A DNA stretch of 64,000 nt from Rhizobium oryzihabitans. Its GTDB lineage: Bacteria; Pseudomonadota; Alphaproteobacteria; Rhizobiales; Rhizobiaceae. Location of the stretch: the NCBI RefSeq assembly GCF_010669145.1, contig NZ_CP048632.1, positions 1,984,001 through 2,048,000 of the forward strand, read 5' to 3'. Of this stretch, positions 27,130 through 37,894 are shown in pieces; positions within the stretch are counted from its first letter, which is position 1; the number at the start of each line of letters is the position of its first letter. Under the pieces are notes generated by a model that saw only the letters and a program-made list of their open reading frames with translations, did not search any database and was not told where the DNA came from. The translations under genes and the position numbers were made by a program.

Positions 27130-27639
27130 GTGACACAGGCAATCGTCGTGATGGGAGTGAGCGGCTCTGGCAAGTCCACGGTCGCAGAGGAACTGGCGGA
27201 AAAACTGGGTATTGCCTTCATTGAAGGCGACAAGCTTCACCCTAAATCCAATGTCGACAAAATGTCGGAAGGCATTCCACTGACCGACGAGGACCGCTGG
27301 CCGTGGCTCGATCTCATCGGCGCGGAATTGCACAAGGGCCGTGAAAATAACGGTGTCGTCGTTTCCTGCTCGGCGCTCAAGAAAATCTATCGTGACCGAC
27401 TTCGCAAAGCCGCCGGTGGCTCGCTCGCCTTCGTCTATCTGGACGGCAGCCTGGAGCTTCTCAGCCGGCGCATGGGCGAACGAAAAGGCCATTTCATGCC
27501 GCTCTCGCTGCTCCAGACCCAGCTTGCCACGCTGGAAGTGCCGACCGGCGAACCCGGTGTCGTAACCGTCAGCATCGATGCCACGCCGGAAGATATTGCG
27601 AAAAACGCACTTGCCGGTCTGAAAGCGGTGACGTTTTAA
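27130..27639 (+). CDS. gntK: Gluconokinase
   Basis: Gluconate kinase of 169 residues: it phosphorylates D-gluconate to 6-phosphogluconate. Walker A is VMGVSGSGKSTVAEELA at residues 7-23; GDKLHPKSNVDKMSEGIPLTD and WPWLD are the gluconate-site hallmarks of the GntK family; CSALKKIYRDRLR is the lid-side arginine region. The start is GTG 27130 after GAGGTTCGG. The stop overlaps that of the convergent oxidoreductase gene by three bases, with no terminator in between. Confidence 0.93.
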   Translation: MTQAIVVMGVSGSGKSTVAEELAEKLGIAFIEGDKLHPKSNVDKMSEGIPLTDEDRWPWLDLIGAELHKGRENNGVVVSCSALKKIYRDRLRKAAGGSLAFVYLDGSLELLSRRMGERKGHFMPLSLLQTQLATLEVPTGEPGVVTVSIDATPEDIAKNALAGLKAVTF

Positions 27640-28937
27640 AATCCGAGCCTGTCGCGCATGCCGTACCACCATGCGCCAAGCACGGTCAGCGGCACGCGGA
27701 ACGTCTTGCCGCCCGGGAACGGATAGTTCGGCAGGGAACTCCAGACATCGAAACGCTCGGCGTGGCCTGCAACGGCCTCGCCCAATATCTTGCCCAACAG
27801 ATGGGTTGTGGTGACGCCGTGGCCGCTGTCGCCATGCGAAAAATAGACATTGTCCGACAATTTTCCCATATGCGGAATGCGCGTCAGCGTCAGCGCGAAA
27901 TTGCCGCTCCAGGCAAAGTCGATCCTCGTCTTTTCCAGTTGCGGGAAGGTCTTCAGCATATTTGGACGGATAACGCCGGTCAGATCCGCCGGATCGCTGC
28001 CGCCATAACCGATACCGCCGCCATAAAGCAGGCGGTTGTCGGAGGTGCGGCGATAATAATCGAGAATGTAATTGGCATCTTCGACGCAATAATTGGCGGG
28101 CAGGAGTTCCTCGATCAGGCCTGAATCAAGCGGCTCCGTCGCCATGACCTGGCTTGAGACCGGCATCATGCGGTCACCGATTTCCGGCAGCAGCTTGCCG
28201 AGATAGGCGTTGCCGCAAACGAGTACATATTTCGCCCTCACGCTGCCAGTCGCCGTGCGCACGACAGGGTTTACGCCCTGCTCCAGCGAAATGACCCTCG
28301 AATTTTCGAATATGCGCGCACCAAGGCTTTCGGCGGCCGCCGCTTCCCCCTGCACCAGATTAAGCGGGTGGATGTGGCCACCGAAGCGGTCGATCATGCC
28401 GCCGGCATAGCGATCGGTCTTCACATACGCTCCGACATCGGCCTTGGCGACCATTTCAAGTCCGCCATGGCCGTGTTTTTCCCAATGGGCCTTGTGGGCC
28501 TCCATTTCGCGGATCTGTTTCGGCGTGAAGGCGGCGAAGAAGCCGCCGTCGACGAGATCGCAATCGATGGCATATTTGGCGATGCGGCTGCGGATGATCG
28601 CGCTGCCTTCCAGCGACATTTCGCCGAGTTTCACCGCTTTGTCATGGCCATAACGGCTGGCGATCGTTTCAAGGTCGCGGCTGTAACCATTGACGATCTG
28701 GCCGCCATTGCGCCCCGAAGCGCCGAAGCCGACCCGCACGCCCTCCAGCACAATGACGGAATAACCGCGCTCAGACAGTTCGAGCGCGGCGGAGATGCCG
28801 GTAAACCCGCCGCCGATGACACAGACATCGGCTTCCAGTGCACCTTCAAGCGATGGCCGCACGGATTTGACATTGGCGGAGGCCGCGTACCAGGAGGATG
28901 TGTGGCCGGGATTGGGAATAGTCGTCACCTCAGCCAT
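27636..28937 (-). CDS. FAD-dependent oxidoreductase, PuuB-like (gamma-glutamylputrescine oxidase type)
   Basis: DAO-family flavoprotein of 433 residues. The FAD dinucleotide fold begins near residue 35 (ADVCVIGGGFTGISAALEL) with the second motif in VLEGVRVGFGASGRNGGQIV. The C-terminal substrate part has YYRRTSDNRLLYGGGIGYGG and HGDSGHGVTTTHLLGKILGE, as in PuuB. The enzyme would oxidise gamma-glutamyl-polyamine or a related amine. It follows a glutamine-synthetase-like ligase gene by one base and is coupled to it, matching the PuuA/PuuB putrescine pathway. The start ATG 28937 is preferred to 28964. Confidence 0.86.
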   Translation of the reverse strand: MAEVTTIPNPGHTSSWYAASANVKSVRPSLEGALEADVCVIGGGFTGISAALELSERGYSVIVLEGVRVGFGASGRNGGQIVNGYSRDLETIASRYGHDKAVKLGEMSLEGSAIIRSRIAKYAIDCDLVDGGFFAAFTPKQIREMEAHKAHWEKHGHGGLEMVAKADVGAYVKTDRYAGGMIDRFGGHIHPLNLVQGEAAAAESLGARIFENSRVISLEQGVNPVVRTATGSVRAKYVLVCGNAYLGKLLPEIGDRMMPVSSQVMATEPLDSGLIEELLPANYCVEDANYILDYYRRTSDNRLLYGGGIGYGGSDPADLTGVIRPNMLKTFPQLEKTRIDFAWSGNFALTLTRIPHMGKLSDNVYFSHGDSGHGVTTTHLLGKILGEAVAGHAERFDVWSSLPNYPFPGGKTFRVPLTVLGAWWYGMRDRLGF

Positions 28938-28938
28938 C

Positions 28939-30300
28939 TCACACCGTCCTGATATAGGCGTCATATTCGACGTCGGTTACACGCAGGGAAAATTCGGAAA
29001 GCTCCTGCTGTTTGCAGGCGGAAAACAGCGTGCGATAGCGCTGGCCGAGCGTCGCATAAGCGAAGCTGGAACGCGTGAAGCGCTGCAAAGCATAATCCCA
29101 GTTGGTGGGCAGGGGTTCGTGATTGATGGCGTGGCTGTCACCGGAAATCGCGCCGCCGGGCTGGCGTTTTTCCTTCATGCCGGCGAGTGCGGCACTCAGG
29201 ATCATCGCCACGACGAGATAAGGATTAGTGTCGGCACCGGCGACGCGATGTTCGATACGCGTTGCGGCCTTGCTGGCGGTGATGACGCGCACTGCCGCCG
29301 AGCGGTTGTCGATGCCCCAGGAGGCGTAGGTGGGCGCATGTTCGCTGGGCGTCAGGCGGCGGTAGGAATTGGCATGGGGCGCGAAGATCGCCATGCTTTC
29401 CCCCATGTTTTCCAGAAGGCCGCCGACCGAATGCATTAGCGCATCCGATGGACCGTTTTCCCCGGCGTAGATGTTGGTGCCGTCCCTGTCGAGAACCGAG
29501 AAATGCACATGCATGCCGTTCCCAGCCTGCAATCCGTAGGGCTTGGCCATGAAGGTGGCGTCGAGTTCATGCCGCCGCGCTACGCCCTTGACGATACGTT
29601 TTAGGAAGACGGCGAAATCCGCGGCCTGCAAGGCGTCCGGCACGTGATTGAGGTTGATCTCATATTGTCCCGGTCCGTTTTCCCGCAGCGTCGTATCGGC
29701 AAGAACGCCCTGCGCCCGGCAGGCGGTCGCGATATCATGGAAGACATCCTCGAAATCCTGCAATTCTGAAATCGACAGAACCTGTGTCTGGCCCGTGTGC
29801 CATCGCCCCTCGCGGCTGTGCGGCGGACGGACGGGATCAAGCGCAGAGCGAACCGGGTCGATCAGGTAAAATTCGAGTTCGGTCGCCACAACCGGTGTGA
29901 GGCCAGCCTTTTTGTAGGCTTCCAGCACCCGTGCCAAGACATTGCGCGGATCGCCATAAAACCCTGTTCCGTCCGGATTTTTCATCGCGAGCAGGACTTG
30001 CGCGGTCGGTCGGCCAAGCCATGTCACCCGCGACAGGGTGCCGGGAACAGGAAAGCAGAACCCGTCCGGATCGCCCGTACCTTCAGCAAGGCCTGCGGCG
30101 TGTACATCGCGGCCCCAGATATCCAGCGCATAGACCGAACGCGGGATCGCCATTCCCTTTTCAAGAACGTCGATCGCCCTTTCGCGCGGAATCCATTTGC
30201 CGCGCGGCACGCCGTTCGCATCTATGACAAAGGCTTCGAGAATTTCGATATCGGGGTTATCGTCGAAAAATTTCTTTGCTTTTTCAATATCATCCATCAT
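28939..30300 (-). CDS. Glutamine synthetase family ligase, PuuA-like
   Basis: GS-family enzyme of 453 residues, probably a gamma-glutamylpolyamine synthetase. It carries ATELEFYLIDP (glutamate/metal site), ENGPGQYEINLNH, NGMHVHFSVLD, and the C-terminal ATRIEHRVAGADTNPYLVVA. This is the size of class GSI-like PuuA rather than the assimilatory GlnA of about 470 residues with a Tyr adenylylation site. It sits directly upstream of a PuuB-like oxidase; the pair suggests polyamine catabolism. No puuC or puuD is next to it in the window. Confidence 0.85.
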   Translation of the reverse strand: MMDDIEKAKKFFDDNPDIEILEAFVIDANGVPRGKWIPRERAIDVLEKGMAIPRSVYALDIWGRDVHAAGLAEGTGDPDGFCFPVPGTLSRVTWLGRPTAQVLLAMKNPDGTGFYGDPRNVLARVLEAYKKAGLTPVVATELEFYLIDPVRSALDPVRPPHSREGRWHTGQTQVLSISELQDFEDVFHDIATACRAQGVLADTTLRENGPGQYEINLNHVPDALQAADFAVFLKRIVKGVARRHELDATFMAKPYGLQAGNGMHVHFSVLDRDGTNIYAGENGPSDALMHSVGGLLENMGESMAIFAPHANSYRRLTPSEHAPTYASWGIDNRSAAVRVITASKAATRIEHRVAGADTNPYLVVAMILSAALAGMKEKRQPGGAISGDSHAINHEPLPTNWDYALQRFTRSSFAYATLGQRYRTLFSACKQQELSEFSLRVTDVEYDAYIRTV

Positions 30301-30471
30301 GCACCAGCAGGCCGTTTCTCTTCTGTTTCGCGCGCGGAAGCGCTTCGCTAACGAAAATCGTCCTGCTGCTGATAGATGAGAAACCTCGCCGTCATGATGA
30401 CGCTTGCCCTTTTCCCCTTGGATAAGCCCATGTTACGTGGCCCGCTGCAGGAAGGCCAGCGGATTCGGCTA

Positions 30472-31719
30472 TCAGGGATTGAACCTTTCCGGGCGATAGG
30501 CATCAATCGCGATAACAGGCGTTTCTCCCAGCATGGTTTCCGCCAGCACACGGCCGGTGATGGGCCCGAGTGTGAGGCCGTGATGGGCATGACCGAAGGC
30601 AAACCATAGGGTCCTGTGGCGCGGTGCCTTGCCGATGATCGGCATCATATCCGGCGTGCAGGGGCGCGCGCCCATCCAGGGTTCCGCATCCAGCCTGCCG
30701 CCAAGGGGAAAGACCGTACGGGCGACCCGTTCCGCCCGCTCGATCTGCACGGGGGATTTCGGCGCATCGCGTTCGGCGAATTCCGCGCCGGTCGTCAGGC
30801 GGATGCCTTTGCGCATTGGCGCGAGGAAGTAACCGCGCTCGGCATCGATCAGCCAGTTGTTAAGCTTCGTTCCCTCCTGCGGCGCATAATGCATGTGATA
30901 GCCGCGTTTGACGCCGAGCGGAAAGCGATAACCGAGCCTTTCCGTCACCGTATCCGCCCAGGGGCCCAGTGCGACAACGGCATGTTCAGCCTCCACCGCG
31001 CCGGTTTCGGTACGTACCGTCCAACCACTTGTCGTCTGGCTGAGCGTGGATGCATCGCCCCGCACAAAGGTTCCGCCAAGACTTTCGAAGAGTTTGACAT
31101 AGGCGAGCGTCAGCGCATGCGGGTCGCGCACCGACCACGGATCGTCCCATTTCAGGCCGCCGACGAAATCCCGGCTGAGATGCGGTTCCGCCGCGGCGAG
31201 TTCCGTCTCATCGAGTTTCGTGTGGGAGATGCCGTGGTCGCGCGCCAGACGTTCGGCGAAAGCAAAGTCTGCATCCCGCCTTTCGGCGGTCCTATAGGCC
31301 TCCATCCAGCCGTTTTTCACGATCAGATCGCCGGCCTTGGCTTCATCGATAAGAATGCCGTGTTCGGAGACCGAATGCTCGATCAGTGGCGCATAGGCGC
31401 GGGCAATTGCTGCGTGGCGCGTGGCGGCAGAATTATACCAGTAGCGGCCAAGAAAAGGCGCGATCTTCGGCAAAGCCGAGAGATGATAACGGGCATCGAT
31501 GCTGTTGTTCAGGGAATAGCGCAGCAGCCGGCTGACCTCCTGCGGAAAGGCGTAAGGGACGACACCCTCTCTCTGGATCAGTCCGGCATTGCCGAAGGAG
31601 GTTTCCTCACCCGGGCCCCGCCGGTCCACCAGTACGACCGATTTACCCCTGCGGGCCAGTTGCAAAGCGACGGAGACCCCGATGATCCCCGCCCCTAAAA
31701 CGATCACATCCGCTGCCAT
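30472..31719 (-). CDS. D-amino-acid dehydrogenase-like FAD oxidoreductase
   Basis: FAD enzyme of 415 residues of the DadA group, oxidising D-amino acids to keto acids and ammonia. The FAD-binding motif is VIVLGAGIIGVSVALQLARR right after the start, then VVLVDRRGPGEETSFGNAG, typical of DadA. C-terminal SLGP-like region reads WFAFGHAHHGLTLGPITGRV. ATG 31719 is used instead of the upstream ATG 31776 because the motif then lies close to the N-terminus as in the family. It stands alone between the puuA-like gene and the yej cluster; whether it joins the upstream operon is unclear. Confidence 0.87.
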   Translation of the reverse strand: MAADVIVLGAGIIGVSVALQLARRGKSVVLVDRRGPGEETSFGNAGLIQREGVVPYAFPQEVSRLLRYSLNNSIDARYHLSALPKIAPFLGRYWYNSAATRHAAIARAYAPLIEHSVSEHGILIDEAKAGDLIVKNGWMEAYRTAERRDADFAFAERLARDHGISHTKLDETELAAAEPHLSRDFVGGLKWDDPWSVRDPHALTLAYVKLFESLGGTFVRGDASTLSQTTSGWTVRTETGAVEAEHAVVALGPWADTVTERLGYRFPLGVKRGYHMHYAPQEGTKLNNWLIDAERGYFLAPMRKGIRLTTGAEFAERDAPKSPVQIERAERVARTVFPLGGRLDAEPWMGARPCTPDMMPIIGKAPRHRTLWFAFGHAHHGLTLGPITGRVLAETMLGETPVIAIDAYRPERFNP

Positions 31720-31818
31720 GGCATTCAATCCGTTTGCGTATCTCGTCCCCGCAACATGGGTCGGCATTTTGCGCAAAGCAACAGAAAAATCATCGCCTTA
31801 ATAGAAACAGCGATACGC

Positions 31819-33459
31819 CTACTGGCTCACCGCTTTTGTCTCAACGGCCTCGATATTGAAGGCTGCCGCCAGGAGAGCCCTGGTATATTCCTGTTGCGGA
31901 TCAGCGAATATCTCCGCTGCCGGGCCGCTCTCCACCACCTTGCCGTTGCGCATGACAATCACGTCGTTTGCAAGCGCCTTCACCACCTTCAGGTCGTGGC
32001 TGATGAAGAGATAGGCGAGCTCATGCTTGGCCTGAAGATCGCGCAACAGATCGACCACCTGCGCCTGCACGCTCATGTCGAGCGCCGATGTCGGCTCGTC
32101 CAGCATGACGAAACGGGGTTTCAACACCATGGCGCGGGCAATGGCGATACGCTGGCGCTGGCCGCCGGAAAATTCATGCGGATACCGCCAGCGCGTTGCC
32201 GGGTCGAGGCCAACCTCGTCCAATGCCTGGGCGACACGGGTATCGCGCTCATCGGCGGAAAGCGAGCGCTCATGCACCTTCAAGCCCTCGGCGACGATTT
32301 CGCCCACAGACATGCGCGGGCTGAGCGAACCGTAAGGGTCCTGAAACACCACCTGAAGCCGGTTTCTGAGCGGCTTCATCATCTCATAGGAATAGCTGTC
32401 GATTGACTGGCCGATGAAGCTGATACGTCCCTCAGAGGCGATCAGCCGCGAAAGGGCGAGACCGAGCGTCGTCTTGCCGGAGCCGGATTCGCCCACCACG
32501 CCAACCGTCTGTCCGGCGCGCAGTGTGATATCGATACCGTCGACCGCCTTCACATGGTCCACCACCCTGCGCATCAGCCCCGCCTTGATCGGGAACCAGA
32601 CCTTTATGTCGTCGCCCTGCAAGACCACGGGTTTGCTGGTGTCGGAAAGCGGCGGCTCGCCCTTGGGTTCGGCTGCCAGAAGATGGCGCGTATAGGCGTG
32701 TTGCGGATCGGTAAACACCTGTTCCACTGTGCCTGTCTCGACGATCTTGCCCTTGGTCATGACGCAGACACGATCGGCAAACTTGCGCACGATGCCGAGG
32801 TCGTGGGTGATGAACAGCATGGACATGCCGTGACGGGTCTTGAGATCACTCAACAGCTCGAGGATCTGCGCCTGAACGGTCACATCCAGCGCGGTCGTCG
32901 GCTCATCGGCGATCAGCAGTTTTGGCCGGTTGGCGAGCGCCATGGCGATCATCACGCGCTGCCGCTGGCCGCCGGACAATTCATGCGGATAGGCCTTCAG
33001 GCGCTTTTCCGGCTCGCGGATACCCACCTGCAGCAACAGTTCCAAAGTGCGCGCCCGCGCCTCCGCGCCGGTGATCGCCTGATGCAGCTCGAGGATTTCG
33101 CCGATCTGCCGCTCGATGGTGTGGAGCGGGTTGAGCGACGTCATCGGCTCCTGGAAAATCATGGTGATGTCGTTGCCGCGAACGGCGCGCAGAGCGCGTT
33201 CCGGCAGGGTCAGCATATCCTTGCCGTCGAACAGGATTTTGCCCGAAGGATGGCTCGCCGCCGGATAGGGCAGCAATTTGAGGATCGAGTTCGCCGTCAC
33301 CGATTTGCCGGAGCCCGATTCCCCGACAAGGGCGACGACCTCGCCCGGCATCAGATCGAAGGAGACCTGATCGACGGCGACGCTGGTCGCGCCGCCCTGA
33401 TGGAAGGCGACGGAGAGATCCCGGACGGAGAGAAGCGGCTGGGTCTTGGTTTCCATCAT
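31819..33459 (-). CDS. yejF: Peptide ABC importer ATPase with two fused domains (YejF)
   Basis: Fused double ATPase of 546 residues. Domain 1 has Walker [18 protein letters not shown] near residue 45, signature [20 protein letters not shown] and Walker [14 protein letters not shown]; domain 2 has [18 protein letters not shown] near residue 325, signature [20 protein letters not shown] and [13 protein letters not shown]. This is the YejF arrangement, and the gene is last of the yejA-B-E-F operon. In A. tumefaciens YejBEF with the binding protein YepA is reported to import muropeptides for peptidoglycan recycling, and in E. coli it takes up microcin C. Confidence 0.93.
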   Translation of the reverse strand: MMETKTQPLLSVRDLSVAFHQGGATSVAVDQVSFDLMPGEVVALVGESGSGKSVTANSILKLLPYPAASHPSGKILFDGKDMLTLPERALRAVRGNDITMIFQEPMTSLNPLHTIERQIGEILELHQAITGAEARARTLELLLQVGIREPEKRLKAYPHELSGGQRQRVMIAMALANRPKLLIADEPTTALDVTVQAQILELLSDLKTRHGMSMLFITHDLGIVRKFADRVCVMTKGKIVETGTVEQVFTDPQHAYTRHLLAAEPKGEPPLSDTSKPVVLQGDDIKVWFPIKAGLMRRVVDHVKAVDGIDITLRAGQTVGVVGESGSGKTTLGLALSRLIASEGRISFIGQSIDSYSYEMMKPLRNRLQVVFQDPYGSLSPRMSVGEIVAEGLKVHERSLSADERDTRVAQALDEVGLDPATRWRYPHEFSGGQRQRIAIARAMVLKPRFVMLDEPTSALDMSVQAQVVDLLRDLQAKHELAYLFISHDLKVVKALANDVIVMRNGKVVESGPAAEIFADPQQEYTRALLAAAFNIEAVETKAVSQ

Positions 33460-33464
33460 GGCGA

Positions 33465-34610
33465 TCACCGGAACGTCTTGCGTGGGTCGAAGGCGTCTCG
33501 CACCGCCTCGCCGACGAAGATCAGCAAAGACAGCATGATGGACATGGTGAAGAAGGCCGTGAGGCCAAGCCAGGGCGCCTGAAGATTGTTCTTGCCCTGC
33601 GCGATCATCTCGCCCAGCGACGGCGAGCCCGGTGGCATGCCGAAGCCGAGGAAATCGAGCGAGGTCAAGGTGGTGATCGAACCGGAAAGGATGAACGGAA
33701 GGAAAGTCAGCGTTGCCACCATGGCGTTGGGCAGGAGGTGCCGGAACATGATCGTCCAGTTGCCGACGCCAAGGGCGCGGGCGGCACGGACGTATTCGAA
33801 GTTTCTGGCGCGCAGGAATTCCGCCCGCACGATGCCGACGAAGCCGACCCATGAGAACAGCAGCATGATGCCGAGCAGAACGAAGAAGCCCGGCGGCAGA
33901 ATGGCTGCGATGATGAGGAGGATGTAAAGCACCGGCATGGACGACCAGATTTCGATAAAACGCTGCAACAAAAGGTCTGTCCAGCCGCCGAAATAGCCCT
34001 GGATTGCGCCCGCAGTCACCCCGACGAGAGCCGACGCGATCGTCAGCGTCAGGCCGAACAGAACGGAGATACGGAAACCATAGATCATCCGCGCCGTGAC
34101 ATCGCGTGCCTGATTGTCGGTTCCGAGCCAGTTGAGATTGCCGAGCGTGCAGCCGGGATCGGCATTGCCCTGCGGGTAGGCGGAGCAGCGGTCTTTTTCA
34201 TCCATCAGCCAGAAAGGCGCAGTCGGCGCGGAATGCGGAATATTGGAATTGACCGTCTGGTAGGAATAACGGATCGGCGGCCAGATCATCCAGCCATTGG
34301 CGTTGATCTCGTCCTGAATGAAGGAGGATTTGTAGTCGGTCTGGGCAAGAAAGCCGCCGAATTTTTCCTCTGGATAATCGACCATGACCGGCACCAGAAA
34401 TTCGCCCTTGTAGGAAGCGAAAATGGGTTTGTCATTGGCGATGAATTCTGCAATCAGGCTCAGGAAAAACAGGATCAGGAACAGCCAGAACGACCAGTAA
34501 CCGCGCCGGTTTGCCTTGAAATTCTGCCAGCGGCGCTTGGTGGTCGGCGAAAACCATGGGCGCTTCGGCTTTACCATTGTTTCCGTTGCGGCGGTATGGG
34601 CGAGCGTCAT
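33465..34610 (-). CDS. yejE: Peptide ABC importer permease (YejE)
   Basis: Permease of 381 residues. A cytoplasmic Lys/Arg-rich leader is followed by a first helix (SFWLFLILFFLSLIAEFIAN), a long periplasmic insert with three Cys residues (KDRCSAYPQGNADPGCTLGN), and a C-terminal BPD_transp_1 domain with LLQRFIEIWSSMPVLYILLI and the EAA region ARNFEYVRAARALGVGNW. ATG 34610 follows GGAGGG and overlaps the yejB stop; the ATG at 34652 is inside yejB. Confidence 0.92.
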   Translation of the reverse strand: MTLAHTAATETMVKPKRPWFSPTTKRRWQNFKANRRGYWSFWLFLILFFLSLIAEFIANDKPIFASYKGEFLVPVMVDYPEEKFGGFLAQTDYKSSFIQDEINANGWMIWPPIRYSYQTVNSNIPHSAPTAPFWLMDEKDRCSAYPQGNADPGCTLGNLNWLGTDNQARDVTARMIYGFRISVLFGLTLTIASALVGVTAGAIQGYFGGWTDLLLQRFIEIWSSMPVLYILLIIAAILPPGFFVLLGIMLLFSWVGFVGIVRAEFLRARNFEYVRAARALGVGNWTIMFRHLLPNAMVATLTFLPFILSGSITTLTSLDFLGFGMPPGSPSLGEMIAQGKNNLQAPWLGLTAFFTMSIMLSLLIFVGEAVRDAFDPRKTFR

Positions 34611-35704
34611 CACACGTCCCTCCGCTCGAAATCGATGCGCGGATCGATCCATGTGTAGATGAGGTCGGATAGGAGGCTGACCACGAGGCCCATCAGCGAG
34701 AAGATGAAGAGCGTGCCGAACACGATCGGATAGTCACGATTGACAACCGAGAGGTAACCGAGGCGGCCAAGGCCATCCAGCGAGAAGATATTCTCGATCA
34801 GCAGCGACCCGGTGAAGAAGGCCGAGATGAAGGCGCCCGGGAAACCGGCGATCACGATAAGCATCGCGTTGCGGAAGACATGGCCATACAGCACCTTGCG
34901 CTCAGTAAGACCCTTGGCGCGGGCAGTGATGACATATTGCTTCTTGATCTCATCGATGAAGGAATTCTTCGTCAAAAGCGTCGTCGTTGCGAAAGCCGAA
35001 AGCGAGAGCGCGATGAGCGGCAGGGTCAGGTGCCAGAAATAGTCGATGATCTTCTGCCACCAGTTCAGATCGGCAAAATTGTCGGACACAAGACCGCGCA
35101 GCGGGAACCAGTCGAAGAACGATCCGCCAGCGAAGAGAACGATGAGAAGAATGCCGAACAGGAAGCTCGGCACGGCATAACCGATGATGATGATGCCGGA
35201 TGTCCAGATATCAAAGGTCGAGCCGTCGGAAACGGCTTTCTTGATGCCGAGCGGAATGGAGATGATGTAGGAAATGATCAAAATCCAGAAACCGAGCGAC
35301 GCCGAAACCGGCAGCTTGTCGATGATGAGATCGATCACCGAGGAATTGCGGAAGAAGCTGTCGCCGAAATCAAAGCGGATATAATTCCACATCATTTCGA
35401 GAAAGCGGGTCAAAGGCGGCTTGTCGAAACCGAATTGTTTCTCAAGCTTGGCGATCAGCTCAGGATCGAGACCCTGAGCGCCGCGATATTTCGAGCCGCT
35501 TTCATCGAAACCACCCGACTGTCCCATAAGATCGCCGCCGCCAGAGAGCCGGTCAGACGCACTGTCGCCCTGCCCTGTCAGCTGGGCCACGACCTGTTCC
35601 ACCGGCCCGCCCGGCGCGAACTGGATGACGAGAAACGAAATGCCCATAATGCCGATGATGGTCGGGATCATCAGCGCCAGACGTCTGAGGATATAGGCGC
35701 CCAT
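34610..35704 (-). CDS. yejB: Peptide ABC importer permease (YejB)
   Basis: Permease of 364 residues with the classical N-terminus [20 protein letters not shown], the helix [20 protein letters not shown], an extended periplasmic segment rich in Gly/Asp/Ser, and four C-terminal helices with [20 protein letters not shown] (EAA loop). It pairs with YejE. It lies 142 bases downstream of yejA and overlaps yejE, as in the known operon. Confidence 0.93.
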   Translation of the reverse strand: MGAYILRRLALMIPTIIGIMGISFLVIQFAPGGPVEQVVAQLTGQGDSASDRLSGGGDLMGQSGGFDESGSKYRGAQGLDPELIAKLEKQFGFDKPPLTRFLEMMWNYIRFDFGDSFFRNSSVIDLIIDKLPVSASLGFWILIISYIISIPLGIKKAVSDGSTFDIWTSGIIIIGYAVPSFLFGILLIVLFAGGSFFDWFPLRGLVSDNFADLNWWQKIIDYFWHLTLPLIALSLSAFATTTLLTKNSFIDEIKKQYVITARAKGLTERKVLYGHVFRNAMLIVIAGFPGAFISAFFTGSLLIENIFSLDGLGRLGYLSVVNRDYPIVFGTLFIFSLMGLVVSLLSDLIYTWIDPRIDFERRDV

Positions 35705-35846
35705 CAGCCCTTGCTCCCGGCCGATACGTCAGCGGTCTTCGTTTCTGTCAAACCCGGTCCTTTCCTGAAAGCGCTTGCCTGCGCGCTTTGAGCGATTCGT
35801 CTCGCCCTATGTGAATCAAGCCTTCGGCGCGAAAGCAAGGGTGGCG

Positions 35847-37691
35847 TCAGTTCGCCGCCTGGCTGGACCACCATGCTTCCGGAAAACCGACACCATATTG
35901 CGGCAGGTTTTCCGGACGGATGAGCGTGTTCCAGTAAGCGATGAACATCTCGCCGCGGTAAAATTGCGGTATGACATAGCTGTTTGCCAGAAGCACCCGG
36001 TCGAGCGCCCGCGCGGCGGCCACCTGCTCATCCCGGTTGGGCGCAAATATGACCTTTCTGACCAAAGCATCGACGGCGGGGTTCTTGATGCCGGCGAGAT
36101 TGTTGGACCCCTGCCGGTCGGCTGCCGCCGAACCCCAGAAATCCGCCTGCTCGTTTCCGGGATTGGCCGAGGTCGCCCAGAGCTTGACGATTACGTCATA
36201 ATCGAAGCTGCGGGTGCGGTTGGTGTATTGCGAGGCGTCGACCGTGCGGATGGTCGCGTTGATGCCGATCTTCTTCAGGTTCTGGACATAGGGCAGGATG
36301 GTTCTTTCCATGCCGGCGGAATCGATCAGAAACTCCATATCAAGCGGTTGCCCGCTCGCCGCATTGACCATGCGGTTGCCGCGCAGCTCGTAACCGGCCT
36401 CCTTCATGAGCTTGACCGCCTCGCGCAGATTGTCACGCTGCTTGGCGGGTTCACCCGCGACCGGGTTGCGGTACTCGGTGGTGAAGACCTCTGGCGGAAC
36501 CTGGTCCTTCAGCTCCTGAAGCAGTTCCAGCTCGCGACCGGTCGGCAGGCCGGAAGAAGCCAGCTCGCTGCCCATGAAAAAGCTGTTGATGCGCTGGAAC
36601 TGGCCGTAAGCCAGCGTCCGGTTCAGCTCCTCGAAATCGAAGGCGTAGTTGAGCGCCTTGCGCAGTTTCGGACTCTGAAACTTTTCCCGCCGCATGTTCG
36701 GCACGAAGGCCTGCATGATGCCGACGGAGCGATAGATGTTCGGCAATTCCTCTTTCTTGACACGGCCTTCCTTGACGGCCGGGAAATCGTAACCCGTTAC
36801 CCAGCGGCTGGAAGAGGCTTCCTGCCGGAAATCGACGGTGCCGGACTTGAAGGCCTGGAATTCAACATCCTGATCGGAGAAGAAGGTGTAGGCGATGGTT
36901 TTGAAGTTATTGAGCCCGACATTCACATTGATGTCCTTGCCCCAATAATCGTCGCGTCGCTCATAGGTCATCGTCGAGCCGGCAGACAGGGATGCGATTT
37001 TATAAGGGCCTGACCCCATCACTGGTTCCAGCGTGCCGCGTGAAATGTTGCGCGGCTTGCCATCCGGACCGGCGGCTTCCCACCAGTGCTTCGGAACAAT
37101 CAGCAATTGCCCGACGATCTGCGGCAATTCGCGATTGTTCTTTTCGTCGAAAGTGAAGGTGATGTCCCTTTCACCCGTCACCTCCGCCTTGGTGACATGG
37201 GTGTAATAGGTCGCAAGCTGCGGGCTGAGATCCTTGGCCTTTTCGAAGCTGAAGACGACATCCTCCGGCGTCACCGGCTTGCCGTCTGCCCATTTGGCCT
37301 CTGCCCGCAGCCGGAACGTGGCTTTGGAGATATCGTCCGGATAGCTCACGCCCTCGGCGAGAAGACCGTAGGAAGCAGAGAGTTCCTCTTCGGTGGATTT
37401 CATCAAAGTATCGAAAACCAAGGAAAGACCCGTGGCAGCCTCACCCTTGGCGAGAAGCGGATTGAGCGTATCGAAGGTTCCAGTCGTCGACAGGCGCAGC
37501 GTTCCGCCCTTCGGCGCCCTGGTGTTCACATAGTCGAAATGCTCAAAGCCGTCGGGATGCTTCAATTCCCCGACCGTCGAAATCCCCTTTCGCCAGACAT
37601 CTGCAGACTGGGCGGATGCCACCACCGGTATCAGCACGGCAGATGCCGCAAGAGCGATGAGGAGGCGGGATTTCAATGGTGCCAATATCAT
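35847..37691 (-). CDS. yejA: Peptide/muropeptide ABC importer binding protein (YejA/YepA-type)
   Basis: Family-5 solute-binding protein of 614 residues. It has a Sec signal (LLIALAASAVLIPVVASAQ) and then the conserved binding-protein start KGISTVGELKHPDGFEHFDY. SBP_bac_5 landmarks include RLSTTGTFDTLNPLL and RQEASSSRWVTGYDFPA, which is typical of YejA. ATG 37691 is preceded by AGGGA. In A. tumefaciens a YejA-like protein (YepA) delivers peptidoglycan fragments to YejBEF; the adjacent murein endopeptidase gene mepA fits that role, but which peptide this protein binds cannot be read from sequence. Confidence 0.9.
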   Translation of the reverse strand: MILAPLKSRLLIALAASAVLIPVVASAQSADVWRKGISTVGELKHPDGFEHFDYVNTRAPKGGTLRLSTTGTFDTLNPLLAKGEAATGLSLVFDTLMKSTEEELSASYGLLAEGVSYPDDISKATFRLRAEAKWADGKPVTPEDVVFSFEKAKDLSPQLATYYTHVTKAEVTGERDITFTFDEKNNRELPQIVGQLLIVPKHWWEAAGPDGKPRNISRGTLEPVMGSGPYKIASLSAGSTMTYERRDDYWGKDINVNVGLNNFKTIAYTFFSDQDVEFQAFKSGTVDFRQEASSSRWVTGYDFPAVKEGRVKKEELPNIYRSVGIMQAFVPNMRREKFQSPKLRKALNYAFDFEELNRTLAYGQFQRINSFFMGSELASSGLPTGRELELLQELKDQVPPEVFTTEYRNPVAGEPAKQRDNLREAVKLMKEAGYELRGNRMVNAASGQPLDMEFLIDSAGMERTILPYVQNLKKIGINATIRTVDASQYTNRTRSFDYDVIVKLWATSANPGNEQADFWGSAAADRQGSNNLAGIKNPAVDALVRKVIFAPNRDEQVAAARALDRVLLANSYVIPQFYRGEMFIAYWNTLIRPENLPQYGVGFPEAWWSSQAAN

Positions 37692-37894
37692 TCGGGAAGT
37701 TCCCTGTTTTCGTGTTTGTTGGAGAGAGCATAAAACAAAGATTGTCAAAAAACAGATGTTCCGCCTCACAAGCTCTTTATCGGCGTCCTTATCCGCATGC
37801 TTTGGCGTCAGTAGGTGAAACATGGTTTCAACAAAATCCCGTTCCAGTTTATCTTAAGGGGAAGAGAATCATCTGATCGGACGGGCACGACGAT